Source: Photorhabdus thracensis (GTDB taxonomy: Bacteria > Pseudomonadota > Gammaproteobacteria > Enterobacterales > Enterobacteriaceae). From it: a DNA stretch of 64,000 nt. The DNA is taken from the NCBI RefSeq assembly GCF_001010285.1, contig NZ_CP011104.1:1674001-1738000 (forward strand), in the 5' to 3' direction. Positions 25,220 through 37,776 of the stretch are shown here, in pieces; positions within the stretch are counted from its first letter, which is position 1, and every line of letters begins with the position of its first letter. The notes beneath the pieces were generated by a model. That model did no database searches. It worked only from the letters and a program-made list of their open reading frames with translations, and was not told the origin of the DNA. Made by a program: the position numbers and the translations under genes.

Positions 25220-25287
25220 GCGCTTATTTGCTTTGCTCTGCCTGGCCTCACACGTTTTGTCAGCGTTGTGTCGGTCAGTGGTGGCGC

Positions 25288-25335
25288 ATTATAGGGAGTT
25301 CTTCGGCGCTGGCAATAATTATTTTGAAAAAAGTT
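25288..25335 (-). promoter_or_regulatory. rRNA operon promoter P1 with UP element
   Basis: Minus strand: -35 TTGCCA (25310-25315), a 16-base spacer, -10 TATAAT (25288-25293), then the GCGCCACCACTG discriminator/start found in E. coli rrn P1. An A/T-only UP-like stretch (AACTTTTTTCAAAATAATTA) lies directly upstream. Confidence 0.88.
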
Positions 25336-25366
25336 AACGACTGCTGCTTATTACACCAAATTTAAC

Positions 25367-26230
25367 TTAAGTTATCAATTTCTCCAGTTTTGAGAACCCA
25401 TATTCCTGCAAAACAGAGATTAATTCATCAGTATCAGCATTCATTTTTATACAATAAGCAAGGCTATCTGCTGAAGTACAAACAAGATTCTCCTGATGTT
25501 TAACCAACCAAGCTGTCCTTCTGGCAATAGCGGCACCGGAATCAATTAAGCGTGTACCATCAGGCAGTACCTGAACTAATTCTTCTGCCAATAATGGAAA
25601 ATGAGTACAACCCAAGACTACCGTATCAGGTGGTTCTTTCATTCTGAGCCAAGGTTTCAGTATCTTTTTTAAAGCATCGGAAGATACCTTGCCACCATGC
25701 AGTTTAGCTTCAGCTAATTCTACCAACTCAGCAGAACCTATAGATTCAATTCTGCAATCTATCGCAAATCTTTCGATAAGTTCTTTTGTATAGGATCGGT
25801 TAACTGTTGCTCTCGTCGCCAATAGCCCAACAATGCCATTACGAGTTAACTTCGCTGCGGGCTTTATCGCTGGAACCACACCAACCACCGGGAAATGGAA
25901 CCGTTCGCGCAAAGCTGGCAAACTGACGGTACTTGCGGTGTTACATGCAATAACGACTATTGCCAGAGAGTGTTTTTGTTGAACGGCATCAACAATTTTA
26001 ACGACTCGTTCAATAATAAACTCTTCCGATTTTTCACCATAAGGGAATGCTTCATTATCAAATACGTATATATAGTGGAGATCCGGCAACAATTGCCGGA
26101 TCTCTTGGTAAACGGATAAACCACCGACACCCGAGTCAAAAACTAAAACTGTCGGGCGGACAGGTTTATTCAAATCAGAAGTTATAGCTCCCAGTGAGGT
26201 AGTATTCACGTCCTGGAGTGCGATAGCCAT
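25367..26230 (-). CDS. murI: Glutamate racemase
   Basis: MurI makes D-glutamate for peptidoglycan without a cofactor. The 287-residue product has catalytic Cys96 (ACNTAS) and Cys208 (GCTHFPL) and the N-terminal [10 protein letters not shown]. The ATG at 26230 gives [16 protein letters not shown], matching the E. coli N-terminus; the ATG at 26254 would add eight residues without support. The first 56 bases overlap the 3' end of btuB in another frame, as in E. coli, so translation is likely linked to btuB. Confidence 0.93.
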   Translation of the reverse strand: MAIALQDVNTTSLGAITSDLNKPVRPTVLVFDSGVGGLSVYQEIRQLLPDLHYIYVFDNEAFPYGEKSEEFIIERVVKIVDAVQQKHSLAIVVIACNTASTVSLPALRERFHFPVVGVVPAIKPAAKLTRNGIVGLLATRATVNRSYTKELIERFAIDCRIESIGSAELVELAEAKLHGGKVSSDALKKILKPWLRMKEPPDTVVLGCTHFPLLAEELVQVLPDGTRLIDSGAAIARRTAWLVKHQENLVCTSADSLAYCIKMNADTDELISVLQEYGFSKLEKLIT

Positions 26231-28037
26231 AAACTGTCTCGTAATCTTTATCAAGCAGGTTGGCTATTCTACCACGAATTGTCAGATGAACAGTGACCGG
26301 ATATGAAACAGTTAAATCCCAAAAGCTAACTCCGCCTAATTTTACTTCTCGAGCAGGATATGTACTGGAATCTTTATCATAACGCCGCCCAAGATATTGA
26401 TAGGTTAATCCCCAATCAAAATCATATAGCTGCCAGTCAAGTTGATATTTCACTTGCTGCTTCGCACGGCGAGTTAAAATCTCATTAGTTTCACCATTAC
26501 GTGGATCGATATATTGCAATGTCAATAGATGCTGGAATATTCCAGCATCTATTGAACCAGTCCATTCAACACCTTTAATTTTTGCTTTGCCAATATTGTA
26601 GTAGCGACTATTTGTATAATCGATCAATTGTTCAATGTCATTACGATATACAGAAAGACGCCAATTCAACAAACCTGTTACGCCTTCTATACCCCCTTCC
26701 CATTGTTTACTTTCTTCAGGTTTCAAATCTCGATTACCTCCCCAAGAACCATACATCTGGCTAAGAGTCGGCGCTTTAAACGCCGTACCATAAGAAGTAA
26801 TCAAACGATAACCTTCAATAAACTCCCAGCCTACACTGGTTTGCCATGTAGTATTCCAGCCAGCTTCTGAATGTTTATCCGACCGAATCGCGCCTTCCAG
26901 GATAAAATCATTTAATTGCTGCTGTGCTGTCAGATATATCCCTGTATTACGTACTGTTTCACCCGTTGGAATATAACTTGTTCCAGCGTCAATGGACTGT
27001 TTTTGGAAGTCAACACCAGCACTCATCATTCCCTGATATAACTGAAAGGTATTTCCCCATTGCAAGTTATATTGTTCAGAATCACCAAGAGTCGCGGATT
27101 TGTCATAACGCCCATACTTAGGATCAAAGTTGTAGTCTTTTATATGACTATAACTTGCAATTAATTGGGACGAGTAAATCCCTTGGTTAAATTGGATCCC
27201 TGCGTCATAGTGACGGCTATAAAGTTCACGAGTATCTGGCCTGGCATATGGATAACTCCAGTTAATATCCGCATCATAAGATGTTCTATTGTCATAGCCA
27301 TAAGCACGGGCAAATCCGCTGAATTGCTCATTAAATTTCTGATCAACTCCCAACCAGAGCATTTTACTCATAAAACCATCACGATCAGGCTGCCTGAAAC
27401 TACCGGTATTACCCGCAGCAACTACATCAAATCCCTTAGTATAGGTATAGCTGGCTGCTGCTGTCAGTGAGGTGTTTTCAGCTAATCTTTGCTGGGTTGC
27501 GCCATCATAAATCTGGTAACCGTGTGAGCCAATACCTACATTTAGACTGGTTCCCAGTTTCTCTCTGTTCGTTATGATATTGATAACGCCGCCAATCGCA
27601 TCAGAACCATAAACCGCAGAACGTGGCCCACGGATATATTCAATCTTCTGAATTAACGATACAGGTATTTGGCTTAAATCAGAGGAGCCACTGATACCAG
27701 CTTGATTCAGACGTATTCCATCCACCAGCACCAATACATGACTAGAGTTAGTACCACGGATAAACAGAGAACTTAACTGCCCAATACCACCATGCAGCGC
27801 AATATCAACACCGGGCAAGCGGCGTAAAATATCGGCTACGCTATTTGACTGCCAACGCTCAATTTCATCTCGTGTTACAACGGTATGAGGAGCCAGTATG
27901 CTTGAAACAGGCTGTTTAAACCGACTTGCCGTAACAACCAATGAATCCTGCTGTTCTTCCGCAACAGCAACAGAATTCCAACCAGAAATCACTGCAACTG
28001 AAATTGCGGATAATAAAAACCGGTTTTTATTTATCAT
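26175..28037 (-). CDS. btuB: Vitamin B12 outer-membrane receptor
   Basis: BtuB is a TonB-dependent 22-strand barrel that imports cobalamin across the outer membrane. The 620-residue product has a signal peptide ending VAVAEE, the TonB box [10 protein letters not shown] just after it, a plug domain with INIITNRE, and the C-terminal phenylalanine (YLTGSYNF) needed for barrel assembly. murI overlaps its 3' end. The upstream 190 bases shared with trmA lack a recognisable cobalamin riboswitch, which is unlike E. coli. Confidence 0.95.
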   Translation of the reverse strand: MINKNRFLLSAISVAVISGWNSVAVAEEQQDSLVVTASRFKQPVSSILAPHTVVTRDEIERWQSNSVADILRRLPGVDIALHGGIGQLSSLFIRGTNSSHVLVLVDGIRLNQAGISGSSDLSQIPVSLIQKIEYIRGPRSAVYGSDAIGGVINIITNREKLGTSLNVGIGSHGYQIYDGATQQRLAENTSLTAAASYTYTKGFDVVAAGNTGSFRQPDRDGFMSKMLWLGVDQKFNEQFSGFARAYGYDNRTSYDADINWSYPYARPDTRELYSRHYDAGIQFNQGIYSSQLIASYSHIKDYNFDPKYGRYDKSATLGDSEQYNLQWGNTFQLYQGMMSAGVDFQKQSIDAGTSYIPTGETVRNTGIYLTAQQQLNDFILEGAIRSDKHSEAGWNTTWQTSVGWEFIEGYRLITSYGTAFKAPTLSQMYGSWGGNRDLKPEESKQWEGGIEGVTGLLNWRLSVYRNDIEQLIDYTNSRYYNIGKAKIKGVEWTGSIDAGIFQHLLTLQYIDPRNGETNEILTRRAKQQVKYQLDWQLYDFDWGLTYQYLGRRYDKDSSTYPAREVKLGGVSFWDLTVSYPVTVHLTIRGRIANLLDKDYETVYGYRTPGREYYLTGSYNF

Positions 28038-28227
28038 ATAGAGAAAACATCCAACAATGATTGTTAGAAGGCCAAAACTCCATGCTACGATGAAGGATCA
28101 GACCTGTTTAGAATATAAGCATAGACAGGATTATGAATGAGTAATAAGAAAACTGGACATCCTTTGCTCTTTCCCTACAATTTCGCACGAAAATTTTTCT
28201 TACTACAGATATAAGAGAACAAACATA
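28038..28227. promoter_or_regulatory. Divergent btuB/trmA upstream region
   Basis: 190 bases serve both genes. I looked on the minus strand for a B12 box and the conserved cobalamin riboswitch core and did not see them. No confident promoter hexamers were assigned. Confidence 0.4.
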
Positions 28228-29328
28228 ATGCAAAATCTCCTGCCAACGGAAAGCTATGAGCAACAACTTGCAGAGAAAGTAAGCCGTTTAAAAAGCATGA
28301 TGGCGCCTTTCCAAACTCCGGAGCCAGAGGTTTTCCGCTCACCAGTATCTCATTACAGAATGCGTGCAGAATTCCGAATCTGGCATGAGCAGGATGATTT
28401 GTACCATATTATGTTTGATCAACAGACAAAACAGCGTATTCGCATTGTACAATTTCCTGTCGCCAGTAAATTAATCAACAACATGATGGCAGTGTTAATT
28501 GACGCCATTAAATCCGAACATATCCTGCGCCATAAGCTATTTCAGATTGATTATCTGTCTACTCGCAGCAACAAAATCCTTATTTCTCTGCTTTATCACA
28601 AAAAATTGAGTGATGAATGGACACAACAGGCATTAAAGCTACGTGAAGAGTTAAGAAATAAAGGGTTTGACGTTGAGCTAATTGGCAGGGCAGCTAAAAC
28701 CAAAATCGTATTGAACCATGATTACATTGATGAGGTTTTACCTATTGCAGGTCGGAATATGATCTATCGTCAGGTAGAAAACAGTTTCACCCAGCCAAAT
28801 GCCAGCGTCAATATTCACATGCTCGAATGGGCGATTGATATTACCAAAGGTTCACAAGGCGATTTACTTGAACTTTATTGCGGAAATGGTAACTTTTCTC
28901 TAGCATTAGCTCAAAATTTTGAAAGAGTATTGGCGACAGAAATTGCCAAGCCATCCGTTGCTGCGGCTCAATACAATATCGCGGCCAATAATATTGATAA
29001 CGTGCAAATTATCCGAATGTCGGCTGAAGAATTCACTCAAGCAATGAACGGCGAACGCGAATTTAATCGCCTACAGGGAATCGATTTAAAAAGCTATCAA
29101 TGTGAAACTATTTTTGTCGATCCACCACGTAGCGGCCTTGATGAAAAAACGGTTGAGATGGTCCAGGCATATCCGCGGGTTCTTTATATTTCCTGCAACC
29201 CGGAAACCCTTTGTCATAATCTGGAAACATTAACCCAAACGCATAAAATCAGCCGTCTGGCTCTGTTTGATCAGTTCCCTTATACACACCATATGGAATG
29301 CGGCGTACTTCTGGAAAAATTAAACTGA
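28228..29328 (+). CDS. trmA: tRNA (uracil-54-C5)-methyltransferase
   Basis: TrmA makes ribothymidine at position 54 of tRNA using S-adenosylmethionine. The 366-residue product has the family length, the SAM-binding motif [15 protein letters not shown] near residue 214, the DPPRSGLD motif, and the catalytic cysteine in YISCNPETL near 324. It is divergent from btuB, with a terminator downstream. Confidence 0.97.
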   Translation: MQNLLPTESYEQQLAEKVSRLKSMMAPFQTPEPEVFRSPVSHYRMRAEFRIWHEQDDLYHIMFDQQTKQRIRIVQFPVASKLINNMMAVLIDAIKSEHILRHKLFQIDYLSTRSNKILISLLYHKKLSDEWTQQALKLREELRNKGFDVELIGRAAKTKIVLNHDYIDEVLPIAGRNMIYRQVENSFTQPNASVNIHMLEWAIDITKGSQGDLLELYCGNGNFSLALAQNFERVLATEIAKPSVAAAQYNIAANNIDNVQIIRMSAEEFTQAMNGEREFNRLQGIDLKSYQCETIFVDPPRSGLDEKTVEMVQAYPRVLYISCNPETLCHNLETLTQTHKISRLALFDQFPYTHHMECGVLLEKLN

Positions 29329-29347
29329 TACTTTAAGCATACAAAAC

Positions 29348-29384
29348 AAAAACGCCGCAGATAGTTATCTCTCCGGCGTTTTTC
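29348..29384. terminator. Bidirectional terminator between trmA and yijD
   Basis: AAAACGCCG and CGGCGTTTTT pair across a 15-base loop with T/A runs on both sides, between the convergent trmA and yijD stops. Confidence 0.85.
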
Positions 29385-29389
29385 ATCAA

Positions 29390-29764
29390 TTAATGGCTGT
29401 TTTCTGCAATTGCCTGGTCTTTACGGACTTTTATTTTTCTGTAAATCCAGAACACCAGTATAGTCCCTATTACCGCGGGGAGAAAATTAGAACCAATTTC
29501 AGGGTATTCCACCCTGATAATCGCACTATAACTAAATAATCCCAAGAGGAAGCAAGCGACAACCAGCTTAGGCACCCCATCAGGCATTGAGTGATTCAAA
29601 TAGCGCTGATGGAGACAATAAATTGATAACACCAGTGTTATCAATGGGAAAACTGAAAAAGAAACAACTGAGTTAAAAACTGCTGAAAACGTTCCATTAG
29701 TTGCTAATCCGACAATAAAAGCGAGTAACAATGTACTTTTGTCCTGGCGGTATTGTTCCATCAT
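29390..29764 (-). CDS. yijD: Inner-membrane protein YijD (DUF1422)
   Basis: A small membrane protein of unknown function, conserved next to fabR. It has four hydrophobic segments and the conserved stretch [19 protein letters not shown]. The start is set by AAGGAG ending 6 bases before the ATG at 29764. The earlier ATG at 29782 lies upstream of that ribosome binding site and was rejected. The product is 124 residues. It begins about 20 bases after the fabR stop, so the two genes form an operon. Confidence 0.88.
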   Translation of the reverse strand: MMEQYRQDKSTLLLAFIVGLATNGTFSAVFNSVVSFSVFPLITLVLSIYCLHQRYLNHSMPDGVPKLVVACFLLGLFSYSAIIRVEYPEIGSNFLPAVIGTILVFWIYRKIKVRKDQAIAENSH

Positions 29765-29784
29765 TTCGTTCTCCTTCTTCATAG

Positions 29785-30429
29785 TTATTTAAGTTTAGGG
29801 TCCGGTGGATTTATTTCTCTGCGATACCAATAATATGCACCTTTAGCAATCATCCGTAGTTGCAAGACTAAACGTTCTTCCAAACGCTGTCTTTTCTCCA
29901 AATCAATATCCAATGCTTCTGCACCTGCACTGAATACTATTGTTACCATTGCCTCTGCCTGTACTTCAGTAAAATGTCTCGGCATACGGCTTTCCTGCTC
30001 TAAATAGTCTGCCAACTCAGCAATAAAATGTTGGATTTCCCGTGCGACAGCGGCACGGAATTCAGCAGAGGTACCTGAGCGTTCACGTAATAATAAGCGG
30101 AATGCATTTGGATTATTACCAATAAATTCCATAAAAGTTGAAACAGATGTACGGATGACACTGCCACCTTTAGCAATACGTTGCCGGGCTTGTCTCATTA
30201 ACTGACGTAGCATCAAGCCACTCTCATCCACCATAGTCAGCCCTAATTCATCAACATCACGGAAATGGCGATAAAATGAAGTTGGCGCAATACCTGCTTC
30301 ACGAGCCACCTCACGCAAGCTAAGACTGGTAAAACTCCGTTCAGCACTCAGTTGACTGAATGCCGCCTCAATCAGTGAACGGCGGGTTCTTTCTTTCTGT
30401 TTCGCTCTGACGCCAGTAATGTTACTCAC
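29785..30429 (-). CDS. fabR: Unsaturated fatty acid biosynthesis repressor
   Basis: A TetR-family repressor of fabA/fabB that senses the saturated/unsaturated acyl balance. The 214-residue product has the N-terminal HTH ([20 protein letters not shown]) and a ligand domain that is nearly identical to E. coli FabR through about residue 150. It is divergent from sthA and cotranscribed with yijD. Confidence 0.95.
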   Translation of the reverse strand: MSNITGVRAKQKERTRRSLIEAAFSQLSAERSFTSLSLREVAREAGIAPTSFYRHFRDVDELGLTMVDESGLMLRQLMRQARQRIAKGGSVIRTSVSTFMEFIGNNPNAFRLLLRERSGTSAEFRAAVAREIQHFIAELADYLEQESRMPRHFTEVQAEAMVTIVFSAGAEALDIDLEKRQRLEERLVLQLRMIAKGAYYWYRREINPPDPKLK

Positions 30430-30622
30430 ACGAATCCTGATATCTCTGTCTAAATATAGTGAAGAAATAGACCAAATTTTATAATCATGCTCTTATCATG
30501 TCACTGATACGGATTTGTTTCATCATTAAACTGTGACATAAAATCCTTATGACGATTGGGTTATTAACTCAACCAATGTTAATATGGCGTTGTAATTTTG
30601 TGTAAAAACAGGTCTTTCCTCT

Positions 30623-32020
30623 ATGCAACATATTCATTTTGACGCCATTGTCATTGGCTCCGGCCCCGGTGGAGAAGGAGCAGCAATGGGATTGGTGAAA
30701 CAGGGTAAAAGCGTTGCCGTTATTGAACGCTATAACAACGTCGGCGGTGGTTGTACTCACTGGGGTACTATCCCGTCCAAAGCCCTCCGCCATGCCGTCA
30801 GCCGTATTATCGAATTTAACCAAAACCCGCTGTACAGTGATAATTCCCGCATTCTTCGCTCTTCATTTGCTGAAATCTTACGCCGCGCTGAAATTGTCAT
30901 TAATCAGCAAACTAAAATGCGCCAGGGATTTTATGAGCGCAATGGGTGCCGTATGTTCTCCGGGGAAGCAACATTTATTGATGACCACCGGGTGAGTGTG
31001 CGCTATGCCGATGATAACTACGATATCTTAAGTGCAGATAAGATTATTATCGCGACCGGCTCCCGCCCATATTGTCCGCCAGATGTTGATTTCACCCATT
31101 CCCGTATTTATAACAGCGATTCCATTCTGAAACTGGATCACGAACCACGGCATGTGATTATTTATGGTGCCGGGGTGATTGGTTGTGAATATGCGTCAAT
31201 TTTCCGCGGATTAGGCGTGAAAGTTGATTTAATCAATACCCGTAACCACTTACTGGCTTTCCTTGATCAAGAGATGTCAGATGCCCTTTCCTACCATTTT
31301 TGGAATAGTGGTGTCGTGATCCGCCACAATGAAGAATATTCTAAAATTGAAGGTGTTGATGATGGTGTTATCGTTCACCTCAAATCCGGTAAAAAAGTCA
31401 AAGCCGACTGTCTGCTTTATGCTAACGGCCGAACAGGCAATACCGATACGCTTGGGCTGAAAAACATTGGTCTGGAAGCCGATGGCCGCGGGTTACTGAA
31501 AGTCAATAAGATCTATCAAACCAGCAACGAAAATATCTACGCCGTAGGAGATGTTATCGGTTATCCAAGCCTGGCATCCGCTGCTTATGATCAGGGCCGA
31601 ATTGCCGCGCAAGCGATGACTAAAGGAAGCGCCGAAGTTCATCTGATTGAAGATATTCCAACGGGCATCTATACCATTCCAGAAATAAGCTCTGTGGGTA
31701 AAACCGAACAACAATTAACAGCAATGAAAGTGCCTTATGAAGTTGGGCGCGCGCAGTTTAAACATCTTGCACGCGCACAAATTGCGGGGATGAATGTCGG
31801 AAGCCTGAAAATACTGTTCCACAGGGAAACCAAAGAGATTCTTGGTATTCACTGCTTCGGGGAGCGTGCTGCTGAAATCATTCATATCGGCCAGGCTATT
31901 ATGGAACAAAAAGGTGAAAGTAATACTATCGAATATTTCGTCAATACTACCTTCAACTATCCAACTATGGCTGAAGCCTATCGTGTCGCGGCCCTGAATG
32001 GCCTGAACCGACTATTTTGA
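30623..32020 (+). CDS. sthA: Soluble pyridine nucleotide transhydrogenase
   Basis: SthA interconverts NADPH + NAD+ and NADP+ + NADH in the cytosol, mainly consuming excess NADPH. The 465-residue flavoprotein has the FAD motif GSGPGGEG (12-19), a second Rossmann motif ([11 protein letters not shown]) and the dimerisation domain. In the disulfide position of related reductases it has Cys44 but Thr49 ([13 protein letters not shown]), the known SthA difference from lipoamide dehydrogenase. Its stop overlaps the convergent oxyR stop by nine bases. Confidence 0.96.
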   Translation: MQHIHFDAIVIGSGPGGEGAAMGLVKQGKSVAVIERYNNVGGGCTHWGTIPSKALRHAVSRIIEFNQNPLYSDNSRILRSSFAEILRRAEIVINQQTKMRQGFYERNGCRMFSGEATFIDDHRVSVRYADDNYDILSADKIIIATGSRPYCPPDVDFTHSRIYNSDSILKLDHEPRHVIIYGAGVIGCEYASIFRGLGVKVDLINTRNHLLAFLDQEMSDALSYHFWNSGVVIRHNEEYSKIEGVDDGVIVHLKSGKKVKADCLLYANGRTGNTDTLGLKNIGLEADGRGLLKVNKIYQTSNENIYAVGDVIGYPSLASAAYDQGRIAAQAMTKGSAEVHLIEDIPTGIYTIPEISSVGKTEQQLTAMKVPYEVGRAQFKHLARAQIAGMNVGSLKILFHRETKEILGIHCFGERAAEIIHIGQAIMEQKGESNTIEYFVNTTFNYPTMAEAYRVAALNGLNRLF

Positions 32021-32917
32021 ATGCCCGTAATAGCGCCCCATTTTAGCGCTGATAACCTCTGCCAGTTGCTCATAGCGACCACGCAGAGGTGAACCAGGCC
32101 GATAAATCAAAATAACAGACCGCTTAGGTTCAGGGTTGCCACACCTCAGATAACAGACACCATCACGTTTTCTCTCCTGCGGAACTGCCAGATCAGGCAA
32201 TAAAGTGATTCCACTACCGGCAGCAACCATATTACGCAGAGTTTCCAAACTGGTTGCACGGAAATGTGTATCTTCCTTCGCTCCGGCTTGAAAACAGAAA
32301 CCCATGGCCTGATCACGTAAGCAATGACCATCCTCCAGCATCAGCAGCTTCTCACCTGCCAATTCATCCATCACAATTTTTTCTCTATCTGCCCAGGGAT
32401 GGTCATCATAGATTGCCAGTTTCATTGATTCTTCAAATAACGGCACTTCGATGAAAGCTTCTGTCTCCTTAATCATTGCCAGAATCGCACAATCCAATTT
32501 GCCACTCTCCAACTGGGCTAACAAACTTTGCGTCTGAGCTTCATGCAAATACATTTCCAACTTAGGAAACAAACTATGAAGTTCAGGAATAATATGAGGT
32601 AACAAATATGGGCCAATTGTTGGGATCAAACCAATATGCAGAGGGCCAGACATATTTTCCCCCTGAAGTGATGCCATTTCCTGTAGGATCCTAACCTCAC
32701 GGAGAACCGTTCTGGCCTGTTCCACTAATAACATCCCTTGTTGCGTGAACAAAACCTTACGACTGGTGCGTTCTAACAGCATGACACCCAGATCATCCTC
32801 AAGCTTACGAATTTGCCCGCTTAACGTAGGCTGGCTGACGTGGCATGAATCGGCAGCATGGCGAAAGTGCCGATGCTCCGCAAGAGCCACAAGATATTCC
32901 AGATCGCGGATATTCAT
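32012..32917 (-). CDS. oxyR: Hydrogen peroxide-sensing regulator OxyR
   Basis: A LysR-type activator turned on by a disulfide between two cysteines when peroxide is present. The 301-residue product has the N-terminal HTH ([20 protein letters not shown]) and the redox pair Cys199 and Cys208 ([12 protein letters not shown]). The ATG at 32917 gives the conserved [15 protein letters not shown]; the start at 32959 adds fourteen unsupported residues. The C-terminal tail is a few residues shorter than in E. coli. The gene converges on sthA. Confidence 0.95.
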   Translation of the reverse strand: MNIRDLEYLVALAEHRHFRHAADSCHVSQPTLSGQIRKLEDDLGVMLLERTSRKVLFTQQGMLLVEQARTVLREVRILQEMASLQGENMSGPLHIGLIPTIGPYLLPHIIPELHSLFPKLEMYLHEAQTQSLLAQLESGKLDCAILAMIKETEAFIEVPLFEESMKLAIYDDHPWADREKIVMDELAGEKLLMLEDGHCLRDQAMGFCFQAGAKEDTHFRATSLETLRNMVAAGSGITLLPDLAVPQERKRDGVCYLRCGNPEPKRSVILIYRPGSPLRGRYEQLAEVISAKMGRYYGHSK

Positions 32918-33038
32918 TCCCACCTCAACATATTGAATATAAATGATAGAAACTACCAATAGACAATTATATCAATGTGAGGAGAAGACTATCAGATAAT
33001 CCTTAAAAACTTATATGTAAAGATCTCATTTATTTTAC

Positions 33039-33058
33039 AGGGGATATTAATACCCCCT
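33039..33058 (-). terminator. Possible argH terminator hairpin
   Basis: The palindrome AGGGGATATTAATACCCCCT lies 10 bases after the argH stop. No clear T-run follows on the minus strand, so function is uncertain. Confidence 0.4.
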
Positions 33059-33067
33059 AACGATGAC

Positions 33068-34447
33068 TTACTTAAACTTTAGTCTCTGTTTAGCATCTAT
33101 AATCGCTTTCATGACCTGTTTCCGCGATACACCACCTTTTGCAAGACGCTTATCCAGACAAGATTGCAGAGACAAAATATCGTATACATCTTCAGTAATT
33201 GTGCTGCTAAATTTCTGCAACTCTGCCAATGACAGCTCTTCCAGCGCCTTACCCTGAGCAAGCGCCATAATCACGGTTTCCCCGACAATATGGTGAGCTT
33301 CACGGAATGGAACACCTTTTGCGACCAGATAATCAGCCAATTCAGTTGCGTTGGCATAACCCTGTTTAGCCGCTTCTTCACAACGTGAACGCCTGACTTG
33401 AATACCATCCAGTACCAACGCGGCCATATGCAAGCAATCGATCCAAGTGTCCAGCGTATCGAACAACCCTTCTTTATCCTCCTGCATATCTTTATTATAG
33501 GCCAGAGGCAAGCCTTTCAGGGTCATCATCATACCGGTCAATGCTCCCTGCACCCGACCACATTTCCCGCGGATTAACTCCAGCGCATCCGGGTTTTTCT
33601 TCTGTGGCATCAGGGAAGAACCCGAAGTCACCCGATCTGACAGTTCAACAAAGCCCGCTTCACCACTGTTAAAGAAAATCAGGTCTTCAGCAAAACGGGA
33701 AAGGTGGATCATGCTGATGCTAGCGTCAGACAGCAATTCCAGTACATGGTCACGATCTGAAACGCTATCCAGACTGTTACGAGTCGCGGAAGCGAAACCC
33801 AGCCATGACGCCAATTGCTCGCGGTCAATATCATAAGCGGTTCCAGCCAATGCACCGCATCCAAGCGGACTGGTATCCAGCCGTCTTAAAGTATCCTGTA
33901 ACCGACTTTCATCACGAGCCAACATTTCTACATAAGCCAGGCACCAATGAGCAAATGTAACAGGCTGTGCTCTTTGCAAATGGGTATAACCCGGCATAAC
34001 CGCATCCTGATTATTCTCTGCGGTAATAACCAATGCCTGCTGTAATTCCACAATTGCCTGATGAATATAAGTAATATACTCTTTACACCAAAGTTTGAGA
34101 TCTGTTGCCACCTGATCATTACGGCTACGACCTGTATGAAGCTTCTTACCCAGATCACCGACTTTGCTGATCAACTGTCCTTCCACCCAACTATGAATAT
34201 CTTCCGCATCACTTTGCAGGATAGCTTGTGGACTAGCTTGAACCTCACTCAGCAATTCATTTAATGCCATCTCCAGCTTTTGTTGCTCCTTAGCCGTCAG
34301 CACCCCAACAGTCACCAGCGCTTTCGACCATGCAACCGAACCTGTAATGTCCTGCTCCGCCAGTCGGTAATCAAAGCGAAGTGAATCGTTAAATTGTTTG
34401 AACCGTTGATCGGCTTCCTGACTGAAACGCCCGCCCCAAAGTGCCAT
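33068..34447 (-). CDS. argH: Argininosuccinate lyase
   Basis: ArgH cleaves argininosuccinate into arginine and fumarate, the last step of arginine synthesis. The 459-residue product has the fumarase-superfamily signature [11 protein letters not shown] around residue 280 and the motif [12 protein letters not shown] near 110. It is the last gene of argC-argB-argG-argH, about 150 bases after argG. Confidence 0.97.
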   Translation of the reverse strand: MALWGGRFSQEADQRFKQFNDSLRFDYRLAEQDITGSVAWSKALVTVGVLTAKEQQKLEMALNELLSEVQASPQAILQSDAEDIHSWVEGQLISKVGDLGKKLHTGRSRNDQVATDLKLWCKEYITYIHQAIVELQQALVITAENNQDAVMPGYTHLQRAQPVTFAHWCLAYVEMLARDESRLQDTLRRLDTSPLGCGALAGTAYDIDREQLASWLGFASATRNSLDSVSDRDHVLELLSDASISMIHLSRFAEDLIFFNSGEAGFVELSDRVTSGSSLMPQKKNPDALELIRGKCGRVQGALTGMMMTLKGLPLAYNKDMQEDKEGLFDTLDTWIDCLHMAALVLDGIQVRRSRCEEAAKQGYANATELADYLVAKGVPFREAHHIVGETVIMALAQGKALEELSLAELQKFSSTITEDVYDILSLQSCLDKRLAKGGVSRKQVMKAIIDAKQRLKFK

Positions 34448-34598
34448 ATTTTTATTCCTGATTATTTGATGCCTGAGTGCGTGATTGCCTTTTATAAGCC
34501 GTCATTTCATGCATTAAGTGGAGATAATGGGCCAGAAAAGCCAATCCAGGAACGGATTCACAATCTGGTCATTATCCCCGTTGCCACGAACGATAAAA

Positions 34599-35813
34599 TT
34601 ACTCTTTACTATTTAATGCCCGAATACGTGAAGAGAGAGAATACAGACGGATAAACCCTTCTGCATGGCTGTGATCGTAAACCTCATCTTCACCAAACGT
34701 TGCAAACGCTTCAGAATAAAGGCTGTTTGTTGATCTCTTCTGGATTGCTGTCACCTGGCCTTTATAGAGTTTCAGTACCACTTCACCACGGACATCCGCA
34801 GCCAACGTCTCAGCCGCTGCCTGAATAGACTGACGCAGCGGCGCGAACCAACGTCCGTCATAAACGATATAGGACATTTCCAGCCCAAGTTGCTGGCGCC
34901 ATTTAAAGCTATCGCGGTCCAGCACCAGTTGTTCGACACCACGCAATGCGGCCATCATGATGGTTCCTCCCGGTGTTTCATAACAACCACGGGATTTCAT
35001 TCCCACCAGCCGGTTTTCCACAATATCAATCCGGCCAATACCGTGTTTTGCCCCCAACACATTCAACGCTTCAAGGCATTGATATGGCGACATCACCTTA
35101 CCATTAATCCCAACAACTTCGCCTTTTTCAATAGTGATGCTTACCAGTTCAGCTTCATCTGGTGCTTCTTCTGGCTCCACTGTCCACACCCAACAATCTT
35201 TATTAGATGCATTCCAGGTGCTTTCCAGCACGCCACCTTCTGTAGAGATGTGCCATGCATTCTCATCACGGCTGTAAATTTTCTCCAGTGTTGCCGTCGT
35301 TGGGATATCCCGTGCTTTCAGATAATCCAACAACGCTTCGCGGGAACGTAAATCCCACTCTCTCCACGGAGCTACCACTTTCAGATGAGGCGCTAACGCG
35401 GTATAAGTACTTTCAAACCGAACCTGATCGTTACCCTTACCTGTCGCGCCATGAGCAAGTGCATCTGCTCCCACTTTCAGTGCCAGTTCAACCTGTGCTT
35501 TAGCAATAATTGGTCGCGCCATTGAAGTTCCCAGCAAATAGCTGCCTTCATACAAGGCACCGGTTTTCAGTACTGGATAAACATAATCTTTAATGAATTC
35601 CTCACGCAGATCCACAACGTGACATTCTGATGCGCCAGAACGCAAAGCTTTTTGTTCCACGCCTTCCAGATCTTCACGGCTTTGCCCCACATCGGCGACA
35701 AATGCAACAACTTCACAGTTGTCATAATGCTCTTTCAGCCAGGGAATAATGGCAGAAGTATCCAGACCACCAGAATAAGCGAGAACTATTTTTTTAATAT
35801 CTTTAGTATGCAT
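34599..35813 (-). CDS. argG: Argininosuccinate synthase (about 400-residue type)
   Basis: ArgG condenses citrulline and aspartate with ATP. The 404-residue product starts [20 protein letters not shown] with the PP-loop SGGLDTS. The ATG at 35813 is preceded by AAGGG at a 7-base distance; the ATG at 35846 was rejected. It is the shorter ArgG subtype, not the 447-residue E. coli subtype. Its position inside the argCBH cluster also differs from E. coli, where argG is elsewhere. Confidence 0.95.
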   Translation of the reverse strand: MHTKDIKKIVLAYSGGLDTSAIIPWLKEHYDNCEVVAFVADVGQSREDLEGVEQKALRSGASECHVVDLREEFIKDYVYPVLKTGALYEGSYLLGTSMARPIIAKAQVELALKVGADALAHGATGKGNDQVRFESTYTALAPHLKVVAPWREWDLRSREALLDYLKARDIPTTATLEKIYSRDENAWHISTEGGVLESTWNASNKDCWVWTVEPEEAPDEAELVSITIEKGEVVGINGKVMSPYQCLEALNVLGAKHGIGRIDIVENRLVGMKSRGCYETPGGTIMMAALRGVEQLVLDRDSFKWRQQLGLEMSYIVYDGRWFAPLRQSIQAAAETLAADVRGEVVLKLYKGQVTAIQKRSTNSLYSEAFATFGEDEVYDHSHAEGFIRLYSLSSRIRALNSKE

Positions 35814-35870
35814 GAAGTTACCCTTTGAAATTCCGTTGTTGTTCATTGCCGAAAATTAATCAAACTTGAT

Positions 35871-36644
35871 TTAAGCCAGAATACGAGTACCGACGGGAAC
35901 ACCGTTAAATAGGGCGGTCAGTTGATCCGCATGACGCCAACTGGCGATATCTACCGGGCGGCCTAATGTTTTAGCTGCATCCAAAGCTGCATTCACCTTC
36001 ACGATCATGCCGTCAGTAATGATGCCCTGCACAATAAGTTGTTCAGCTTTCTGAGCGGTCATATCAGGGATCTTCTGCCCTTTACCATCCAAAATGCCGC
36101 TAACATCAGAGAGCAATACCAGATCAGCCCCCAAAGTTTGAGCTATCGCCGTTGCCGCCTGATCAGCATTCACATTCATCAGCTCCCCTTTATCAGTTAC
36201 ACCAATTGAGCTAATAATGGGTATATAACCAGCATCCAGTAAAATTCTTAGCAACTTAGTATCACCCGGCATCGCTTTCCCCACATGCCCCAACTCTTCA
36301 CTCAGTTGGGAAACCGTGACCACATTACCATCTCCTAAATATAATCCAACTGATGCAAGCTGATACTTAGTCGCCCACGACAACAAAGTTTTATTAGCGA
36401 TACCTGCCAATGCACCGGTAATAATCCCTATCTGATTAACGGGTGTTACCCGTAATCCTTGCTCCTTCACTACCGGCAGTTGCAACTTCTGCATCAGTTC
36501 ATCTACCAGACAACCACCACCATGCACAATCACCAACTGGCGTTTATGTGTTTGCCGATATTCCTGTAATGCAGTAAACACGCGTTCCAGTGCTTCTTCA
36601 TTGTCCAGTAACACTCCACCTAACTTTATGACTAAAGGTTCCAT
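35871..36644 (-). CDS. argB: Acetylglutamate kinase
   Basis: ArgB phosphorylates N-acetylglutamate. The 257-residue product has IKLGG at the N-terminus, VHGGGC near residue 43 and the VNADQAATA region of the amino-acid-kinase fold. The ATG at 36644 gives [13 protein letters not shown], in line with the family. The start at 36701 would run into argC and add nineteen residues. It begins 25 bases after argC. Confidence 0.95.
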   Translation of the reverse strand: MEPLVIKLGGVLLDNEEALERVFTALQEYRQTHKRQLVIVHGGGCLVDELMQKLQLPVVKEQGLRVTPVNQIGIITGALAGIANKTLLSWATKYQLASVGLYLGDGNVVTVSQLSEELGHVGKAMPGDTKLLRILLDAGYIPIISSIGVTDKGELMNVNADQAATAIAQTLGADLVLLSDVSGILDGKGQKIPDMTAQKAEQLIVQGIITDGMIVKVNAALDAAKTLGRPVDIASWRHADQLTALFNGVPVGTRILA

Positions 36645-36669
36645 CTGCTTTACTCCCTCACGCCAATAA

Positions 36670-37674
36670 TTAAAGTAATGCTTGGGTTTCTTCAAACCCA
36701 AAACGAATATTCATACACTGAACTGCCTGAGCTGCCGCGCCTTTCAAAAGATTATCCTCAGTACCCACAATAATCAGGTGATCACCCTGTACAACAAAAC
36801 CAATATCACAGAACGGTAATCCAACAACCGATTTCAGAGCTGGCAACCCTTTGCTGTAGAGACGCACCAGAGGCTTATCTTTATACGCCTGTTGATAAGC
36901 TTCACTTATCTGTTCTGCGGTAACACCCGACTTCAATTTACAGGTAATCGTGGCAAGAATACCCCGCGCAAAATTACCAAGATGCGGAGTAAAAATCACC
37001 CTGGTCCCCAGATGTTCCTCAATCTCTGGTAGGTGACGATGAGTAAATATCCCATAAGGTTGCAGGCTAACTTCGCAGAAACTGTTGGTCATACTGGCCT
37101 TCCGACCTGCACCACTCACGCCGCTGGTCGCATTAATCACCGGCCAGTGACCGGTATCCAGCAAACCCTTTTCCAGTAGCGGCTTTAGCGCGAGTTGAGA
37201 AACCGTTGGATAACAGCCTGGGACAGCAACCAACTGGGCCTGTTTAATTTCTTCAGTCTGCCATTCGGCAAGTCCATATACAGCTTGTGTTAACCATTGA
37301 GTATGCTTATGTTTGAATCCGTAGTATTGTTGATAAATCTGAGCATCTTGTACGCGATAGGCACCGGACAAATCGAACACAACGCAACCTGCTGCCAGAA
37401 ATACCGGCGCAATGTCATGACTGACCTCATGGGCGGTGGCAAGGAAAACCACATCAATCCCTTTAGCAGCATCAGTAATGTCAGTCAACGGTTGCAGCGG
37501 TAGATCAACGATGCTTTTATACTGTGGATGTAAATCTGAGAAGCATTTATCTGCATCAACGCTCTGGGCAGAAACCATTAGCCTAATCAGATTTATATGT
37601 GGGTGACGATGCAGATATGCTGCCAGTTCTGCTCCGGTATAACCACTTGCACCAACAACCAGCGTATTCAACAT
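36670..37674 (-). CDS. argC: N-acetyl-gamma-glutamyl-phosphate reductase
   Basis: ArgC reduces acetylglutamyl phosphate with NADPH. The 334-residue product has the Rossmann motif [11 protein letters not shown] at 7-17 and the catalytic cysteine Cys154 in GCYPT. It is the first gene of the argCBGH operon and is divergent from argE across a 102-base regulatory region containing ARG boxes. Confidence 0.97.
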   Translation of the reverse strand: MLNTLVVGASGYTGAELAAYLHRHPHINLIRLMVSAQSVDADKCFSDLHPQYKSIVDLPLQPLTDITDAAKGIDVVFLATAHEVSHDIAPVFLAAGCVVFDLSGAYRVQDAQIYQQYYGFKHKHTQWLTQAVYGLAEWQTEEIKQAQLVAVPGCYPTVSQLALKPLLEKGLLDTGHWPVINATSGVSGAGRKASMTNSFCEVSLQPYGIFTHRHLPEIEEHLGTRVIFTPHLGNFARGILATITCKLKSGVTAEQISEAYQQAYKDKPLVRLYSKGLPALKSVVGLPFCDIGFVVQGDHLIIVGTEDNLLKGAAAQAVQCMNIRFGFEETQALL

Positions 37675-37712
37675 GGGATATCTTTGCCTTGTGCTCAGTA
37701 TTTAAACGGGAT

Positions 37713-37751
37713 AATGTATTTTTATTCAAAAAAAATGCATGAATATTGATA
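37713..37751. promoter_or_regulatory. Paired ARG boxes (ArgR operator) between argC and argE
   Basis: Box 1 (37713-37730) AATGTATTTTTATTCAAA matches the 18-base ARG consensus with one mismatch. Box 2 (37734-37751) AATGCATGAATATTGATA has three. They are 3 bases apart, the spacing required for hexameric ArgR, and can repress both divergent transcripts. Confidence 0.85.
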
Positions 37752-37776
37752 CTATCATGAATAAAGGCTGTCAACA

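Noticed and set aside
26231..26254. Extended N-terminus for murI
   Set aside because: It adds eight residues deeper in the btuB overlap without a better ribosome binding site; the shorter start matches the family.
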